Assembly (NCBI GenBank): GCA_936432065.2
Contig: OW386289.2
Location: 13,005,077 to 13,069,076 of the forward strand
Length of the DNA stretch: 64,000 bases
Reading direction: 5' to 3'
Origin: Rutpela maculata
Lineage: Eukaryota > Arthropoda > Insecta > Coleoptera > Cerambycidae
In this document: in pieces, positions 58,261 through 64,000 of the stretch
Layout: each line of letters opens with the position of its first letter
Position numbering within the stretch: the stretch's first letter is position 1
Notes under the pieces: generated by a model
Told to the model about the DNA's origin: nothing
Seen by the model: the letters and a program-made list of their open reading frames with translations, nothing else
Databases searched by the model: none
Made by a program: the position numbers and the translations under genes

Positions 58261-58570
58261 TTAGTATTAGTTGGGTGGGAAACATGCATTAATGAAAATG
58301 ATAGAAAACAAAATAAAAGAACTTCAATTAATACTATCAATAATTAAGACTTTAAATGCTTTTCCTAATTTAAACCGAAAAACGCTGTTGCTATTAGTTC
58401 CCAGAATCGAAGAATGAGGATCACACCTATTTACTTTCCTGTTGTTTGTCAAGTTAGACTTATTTTTAAGGCGCATATCAAGAATAAATAATATTGATAT
58501 AACCCGTTTTAGACAGTGCATGCATTCATCGCAATAAAGAAACCCTTTGAATTTGAATTTAAATAAAAGT
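58261..58570 (+). mobile_element. Possible LINE 3' end
   Basis: The stretch ends CGCAATAAAGAAACCCTTTG then AATTTGAATTTAAATAAAAG, a polyadenylation signal followed by a TTTGAA-rich tail as in many insect LINEs. No reverse-transcriptase residues are visible upstream. Confidence 0.45.
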
Positions 58571-59424
58571 AGGGTGCGAGACTTATCAAACGGAAATTCA
58601 TAAAAAATAATGCAAGGTGTGACCTGGTCGGTACAGTGTTAGTTGTTGTACGTCGACCTGTTTGAACAGAATTAGTTCATACAAGTGAAATTACATTTAT
58701 TACACTCTGTGTACGAATTACGCACTTGCTGATACAAGTAAGCTGTAGCAACAACGAAAGGTGTTCCACGGAAAAAATCAATAAGTATCCTGTTGATATA
58801 CAGATTTGTGTTGGAAAATATTTACATAATTCGACTTTAAACTGATTACACTACAAAAGATTATTGTTGTCAGTACACAGGGTATGCCGTTAGAATTCGC
58901 GACACGTGATTTTTATTGCCAAATTTTCAAGGTGGGTATTGCACGTCTGCTGTTGGTATTTTCCTTCTGTTTGAATTATTACACAGTTCCACAATTTATA
59001 TTTTTAATACTAGTTCGATATTTGTATGCCCTCTTGTAAAATTGTTAAAACAATAAAATATTCTGATAGTGGAGTCAAATTAGGACTAAAATATTCGCAA
59101 TGTGAATGGTTTGGTCGGGGCAATTTTTTTGTTTTAACGTGTTCAGGAGATCAACTTAAGTTCACAGTTCAGTTTTGCAGTTTCTGCGAGGTCGGCGTAT
59201 TGTTTATTTAAACAATTTAATTTTTTAGACCGTATTTTCCATCGGTTTTCTTTAAATATCTCGAAATATATAAGTCCTATGGAAAACAACAAAAAGAAGA
59301 AAAATGTTCGTTATGAGCTATACAATAAAAGTATATAAACTATAATTCATTCCAGTTATTATTATTTAAAAAAAAAATTGAATATTGCAAAATTATGCGT
59401 TTCTAAACAAATCACTGTTTTTTC
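58571..59424. other. No gene recognised
   Basis: Nothing is recognised. A frame at 59026-59211 reads with several cysteines but matches no family I know. Confidence 0.35.
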
Positions 59425-60134
59425 AAAAACCGCTGCCCAAGGAATCACTACTTCCACATCCAGATTCTCTATCCAAGTCACTCACAACGAAAAAAATTTG
59501 TATGTGAAAATAATTGTTTATGGAACTTTAATAATATAATATTTGAAATCCTCTACCCCAAAAACCCATAAAACGATACCCCACATCGGTAGTGGGGTGG
59601 GGGGTGGTGATAGGGGGGTGATAGTGGTGGGTGGATGAAGTAAAAAAATATTTTGAGGTTTCTGGTTCCTGTACATACACTAAATCACAATTTTTTTTCA
59701 TCCCCTTTAATAAGGAGGTGGGGGTGGTAATGGGGGTGGCTAATGCCAAAAATTTTTTTTGAGACCTTAGCTTCTCTTGTATATACTAAATACCAATTTT
59801 ATAGACTCTTACCTGCTTGATTGACCTATTTACCCCAAATTTACCCCAATTTACCCCCCAACCCTTCGACGGAACAAGATGAAAATATAATCTAGTTCTA
59901 GATCTCGTTAAAGTACATATGCATACCAAATTTCAAGTCAATATCTTAAACGGTTCCAGAGTAAACGTGCGCACAAAAAAAAGTTACAGACAGACAGACC
60001 GACAGACAGACAGAAATTTTTTTTTCGCTCAAACTTAAAATCTCGACGTTTCATGACATTTTAAGCCTATTTGGACAATAAAAATTTTTAAAAAATTTTT
60101 TGTCGTTACTATACTTCCACTGGACGTGGAAGTA
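59425..60134 (+). mobile_element. Helentron-like repeat, most complete copy G
   Basis: Reading on the plus strand: AAAAACCGCTGCCCAAGG at the 5' end, ACTTCCACATCCAG at about 59451, then a G-rich region (GGTGGGGGGTGG), an imperfect (GACA)n run near 59989-60014, and the terminal hairpin at about 60113-60134. Copies on the other strand have the same order inverted. There is no coding capacity. Confidence 0.82.
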
Positions 60135-62110
60135 AAATAATGGATAATATTCAATGAAATTTTAAATAAATATAGCTCTTACAACATACAATCACCACTT
60201 AAAATTTCAAATCAAAATGATTATTAAAACGGCTCAAATATACAATTGTACTTGGCACCCTTGTGAAAGCCTGCCATCAAAACTAAGAAATGTCTACGAT
60301 GGCTCAAATTGTAGCTTTTTATAAGTACTTTAAGGACACGGAGAGAGAATTTTTTTCAAAATTTAAACCCTTTTTATTGCAGTGGTTTACAATTTTCGAA
60401 ATTGTAGTTATAAACAATAGTATGTGGGAATTACAGAGGCAAATCTTGCTCCAGTGTTGCATCCAATACAACGGATGATAACGATTTCGATATAAATGAA
60501 AAAATATTATATCCACGTTGTTTCTTACAACAATCCACAGAAATCCAACGACCAGTGGAGGAAGAAAAAGAGGGAGAAGGCAAATAAGAAAAAGAAGAAG
60601 AGGAAGAAGAAGAAGAAGAAAGTACAACTGCTGATATAGAATTTCAAAATATTTAATCAGAACTTTATTTTTTTTAAATCAATAATAAAGTATTTTTGTT
60701 TCATAATTAACCATAACACCATTTTTTAAAATCGATATAAATCTATTATTTAATCAGATCAGATTGTAGATTATACGTACTAGGGGATACCACGTAAAAA
60801 AATGTGCCAAGCACTCTACCTCGAAGGTGGTGCGGAAAAGAGTGTATATTGAGAAAAATATGAGTTTCGCATTTTTTTAAATCGCAATAACTTGCGAACA
60901 ATCATTTACATAAAAAAAAGTATAGGAATATTTTTGTAGAGAATTGCATGTTCTATAAATTTTATATCAACTATTTTTACGAAAAAACTCACCGCTTAAG
61001 AAAAATCTTCAAGAACCATTTTTTTGCACTTTTGACCTTGAATGAAATTTTCAGCACAGGTCGGATCAATGGGGACGTTTGATATTTCATTTAAAATAAT
61101 AATTTGAAGGTCTATGTAAGTTTTCAACTCTATCGGAATTTTTCCGAGGTTAAATGTCTATTTTGACTGAATTAATGATAGTAAATTTATTGTGCAGATT
61201 GCTTCTTTATGGTCATTCGTATAGAGTATACAGAGCATTTCTAAATCGAATAAAAGACTGGAATAAGCACCGATGTGAGAATTAATCATTCTAAACTCTA
61301 TTTATGTGAGATCAAAGTAATCAGCTCAAGTGCTTGGGAAACATTTGTGGATAAACTTTTTCCATTGTTTTGCATGTAGAATCTGCATCAGAAGTTTGTC
61401 CCCGGTATTTCCGGACATCCTGTATAGATATAAAATTCTCATTTAAACTAATTTATCTAATTATAAGTATACAAGCTTTCCTTTGCTATTTTTGATAAGA
61501 TATTTTTTTGTATAATGAGTCGTCATTATTGGAATGTATTCTAAATGTTTACTATTACATTTTACCTATATTTATACCAGTAAAATTCGATGGCTAGATA
61601 AAACTATTCCTATATAAGAAAGTTGGTCTTTGGACAAAGAAACAATTTTGCAACTTTTTAATGATTTATCGTTAATTAATGTAGGTGTGTAATGAATATT
61701 ATCAATCGTTATATATTTGTTACCTAACGTTAAATACACAAAATTGACGTGTTGAATATGATATATTGTTTTGCAATGCGAGAAACGAGAGTGTGTTAAC
61801 ATAATAGACATTTCCAATGCAGATCACGATTGATTCTATGGGAGGGTGAAAGACAACTCCATTAGCACATACTTTCAACGAGATTATTGTGTCATTTCTC
61901 AGATAAAGACACTATCTCACATATTAGCACGTGTACAAGTACATCGAGTAATAATATTGCTTTATTTTCATTAAATTTAGAGGTATCTATATCACTAAAC
62001 GGAAGTGCAGTGGCGTCGCCACAGTAACTCCAAACATAAATAAATATAAATATTTTTTCGACGATTGGCATCTAAAGTAGATTTTATAAATCCACACTGT
62101 CACCAATTTC
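60135..62110. other. No gene recognised
   Basis: A (GAA)n-rich stretch lies at 60590-60625. CACTGGACGT-type ends are absent. TAGGGGATACCACG near 60780 and GGACATCCTGTATA near 61415 look like ends of small elements without visible partners. Confidence 0.4.
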
Positions 62111-62114
62111 AAAT

Positions 62115-62760
62115 TGTAGCTCGTCATTGTTGAGTTCAGGAATATATTTTTTTAAATCTTCGTTTTTTAATTACTTACAAATCTGTGTGGCCGGATTTTT
62201 GTTTTTTAGCTCTTGTTTTTCCGAATTTTCATTAAAATATGAGATTTTTCAAAAAAATTATTTTTTAACGCATTACTTAGTTTAAGCTCGTCATTTTTGA
62301 GTCCAGGGAATATATTTTCTTAAATCTTCGTTTTTTAATTACCTACAAATCTGTGTAGCCAGATTTTTGTTTTTCAGCCCTAGTTTTTTCGAATTTTCAG
62401 TTAAATGAAAGATTTTCCGAAGAAATCCCTGTTTACAAAAGTTAGACTACGTCGTGTTGTCTTTAAAGTAAAGAGAGCAATTTCGTTTTAAAAAGCTTCG
62501 TTCTTGAATTATCTGCCATTATGTTTTACTAAATTATTCATTTTCGACCATATTTCTCGTATTTCTAATATAAACAATATATTTCTCGGAATTTTTATTT
62601 AAAGATTTTTCGCAAATTTTTCACACATTAAACTTTTTTTTCACGCCTTGACTAGTAGTTCTTACAAATCATCTGTTTCGCTAGATTTTTTATTTTCCAT
62701 CAAAATTTTCCGGAATTTTGACTAAAAAGTTAGATTTTTTCAGAAAATAACACTTTTATA
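62115..62760. repeat. Degenerate tandem units of about 175 bp
   Basis: Units begin near AGCTCGTCATT and contain TTAAATCTTCGTTTTTTAAT, ACAAATCTGTGT and AGATTTTTGTTTTT. The first two units (62115 and 62288) are close; later ones are diverged. Confidence 0.65.
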
Positions 62761-62915
62761 TGAATTTAATTTAGGCTGTGCCTGGTATTTCTTAGTAATT
62801 CTCATTAAAGAGGTCATTTTTTTTTAAGCCTTCGTTTTTATATTACCTTTTCGAAAAAAATGTTTCAAGTAAAAGTTAGGTAGTATTTTTTCCGTAGAAT
62901 ACGAGTCTGCACTAA

Positions 62916-63936
62916 TAATCCAGCCAACAAAGAAAAAAAAAGGCCGATTAGGGGAAATAATTCGTGTAGTGGCCAATTTCTGTACAGTTGTCGGAGGGAG
63001 TGCCCTAAACAACATTCTAAAGGTCCTGTCCGGTGGAGGGTGGTTTAAAGGTCCCCTTTTCACGTTTTTCTTGAATAACTCGTAAACTACGACCTCTAGC
63101 GAAAAATTGTTCTTATACAAAATTAAACTAGATGAGAAATTTTCTACAAATAAGTTCCTATTCATTTTTTATGTAGGATGAATACTTTACGAGATATAGA
63201 GGTAGCCCAGTCAACGGAGCGCTAAAATGAATAAAATCTCTATTTGAGTGCTAATGAATGGATTTTTATGAAACCTTGTGCAATGTGTTTGTAATGACGT
63301 TAATAAAAAATTTGAAAAAAAAATTAGAGTAGGAAATGATCGGACGGGGTAGAATTAGGTCAAAAATAATAATAATAATAATAAAAACAATATACCTTTT
63401 TTGGCCAAACAATATATTTTGGTCTAAAATAAGATGTTTTTATTCTTTTGAATTTTTTGGGAAAATGCATATTTTTCGAGATATGGCCACTCGAAAATTC
63501 CTAAAAGTGGCGGAGGGGAAATGTAAAAGTTGAAAAAAAATCTGAAATACAAGACTTTTTTATTTGCAACTTTTGTGTAAAGTGCGTTTTCACAGAGTTT
63601 TTCCGAAAAAACATGAAAAACTACTTAATTTTTTTTTAATTCGCGATTTTTTCCACCCTCTGTATCTCTCTGTATTGGTCGTACACAAAAAATGAATAGG
63701 AACTTATTTGTAGGAAATTTCATCTAGTTTGTATAAAGACAATTTTCCGCTAGAGTTCGTAGTTTTCGAGTTATTTAAGAAAAACGTGATAAGGGGACCT
63801 TTAAACTACCCCCCACACTCACCCCCCACCGGTCAGGACTTTTGGTATGTTGTTCAGGGCATTCCTCCCGACAACTATACAAAAATTTGCAACTACACGA
63901 ATTAATTCCTCTATTTTTCCTTCGTTGATTGGACTA
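62916..63936. mobile_element. Foldback element, second TAGTCCA family member
   Basis: The right end is TTCGTTGATTGGACTA (63921-63936), the inverse of TAGTCCAATCAACGAA. The left end, TAATCCAGCCAACAAAG (62916), is a diverged copy. The arms (about 62916-63205 and 63650-63936) match through GGTCCCCTTTTCACGTTTTTC. TAA flanks both ends (62913-62915 and 63937-63939), a 3-bp duplication as at 398-1593. The central part is (AAT)n-containing AT-rich DNA. A TATGCATATTTTTCGAGATAT-like string links it to repeat R4. Confidence 0.75.
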
Positions 63937-64000
63937 TAAAAAATAGGGACTTCTATAAAAAAGTTACCCCATAGAAACCCCACGAAACTCCATAAAAGTT

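Noticed and set aside
60319..60627. Hydrophobic leucine-rich open frame on the minus strand
   Set aside because: It arises from a (GAA)n/(TTC)n run and low-complexity sequence, with no conserved residues.

Overview
The window looks like repeat-dominated, AT-rich nuclear DNA from an animal, most likely an insect or other arthropod. The evidence is the mix of element families seen together: jockey/CR1-like LINEs, a Penelope-like element with a GIY-YIG domain, Tc1/mariner-type transposases, hAT elements with 8-bp target duplications, Helentron-like non-autonomous repeats, and pieces of uncharacterised protein families that I associate with insect and cnidarian transposons. I found no convincing host gene, no tRNA or rRNA, no bacterial-type operon and no CRISPR array. 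Every recognisable coding region is a decayed mobile-element gene or a multicopy gene fragment, broken by stops, frameshifts or later insertions. Species cannot be named from the sequence alone.

Layout. 1-1740: a LINE reverse-transcriptase fragment split by a foldback element (398-1593). 2140-2530: a dispersed non-coding repeat. 3219-4112: a degenerate uncharacterised gene split by a 110-bp palindrome. 4272-4963: a Helentron-like repeat. 6541-11845: one mariner-type transposase pseudogene broken up by at least four nested insertions, including a 3.1-kb foldback (7613-10753). 13569-15750: a 5'-truncated LINE on the minus strand. 17117-22358: a DNA transposon of an unusual transposase family, itself split by a 3-kb hAT element (18769-21763). 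22918-23729: a tandem array of about 106-bp dimeric units. 24880-26270: a LINE fragment with a 227-bp exact direct duplication. 26495-30396: a DDE transposon carrying a Penelope-like element with a hammerhead-like fold in its 3' region.

30480-44190 is mostly non-coding repeats, a second LINE (36770-38600), an inverted gene fragment (39405-40000) and a possible solo LTR. 44195-46846 is a palindromic Tc1/mariner element with two outward-facing 5' ends. 48610-49560 is another foldback with tandem units. 53767-55500 is a Helentron-like repeat interrupted by a Tc3-like element. 55927-57380 is a second hAT with an 8-bp duplication. 59425-60134 is the most complete Helentron-like copy. 62916-63936 is a second member of the foldback family seen at the left edge.

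The main biology is serial nesting. Several insertions can be dated relative to each other, and in three places removing an insertion plus one target-site copy restores a reading frame. This gives unusually clear evidence for element boundaries and duplication lengths. The best candidates for something undescribed are the TAGTCCA foldback family with 3-bp duplications, the 110-bp palindromic element, the FDTTASN transposon with GGGTGCCCC termini, and the hammerhead-like motif in the Penelope-like element. All calls rest on reading the sequence by eye; no search or alignment was run.
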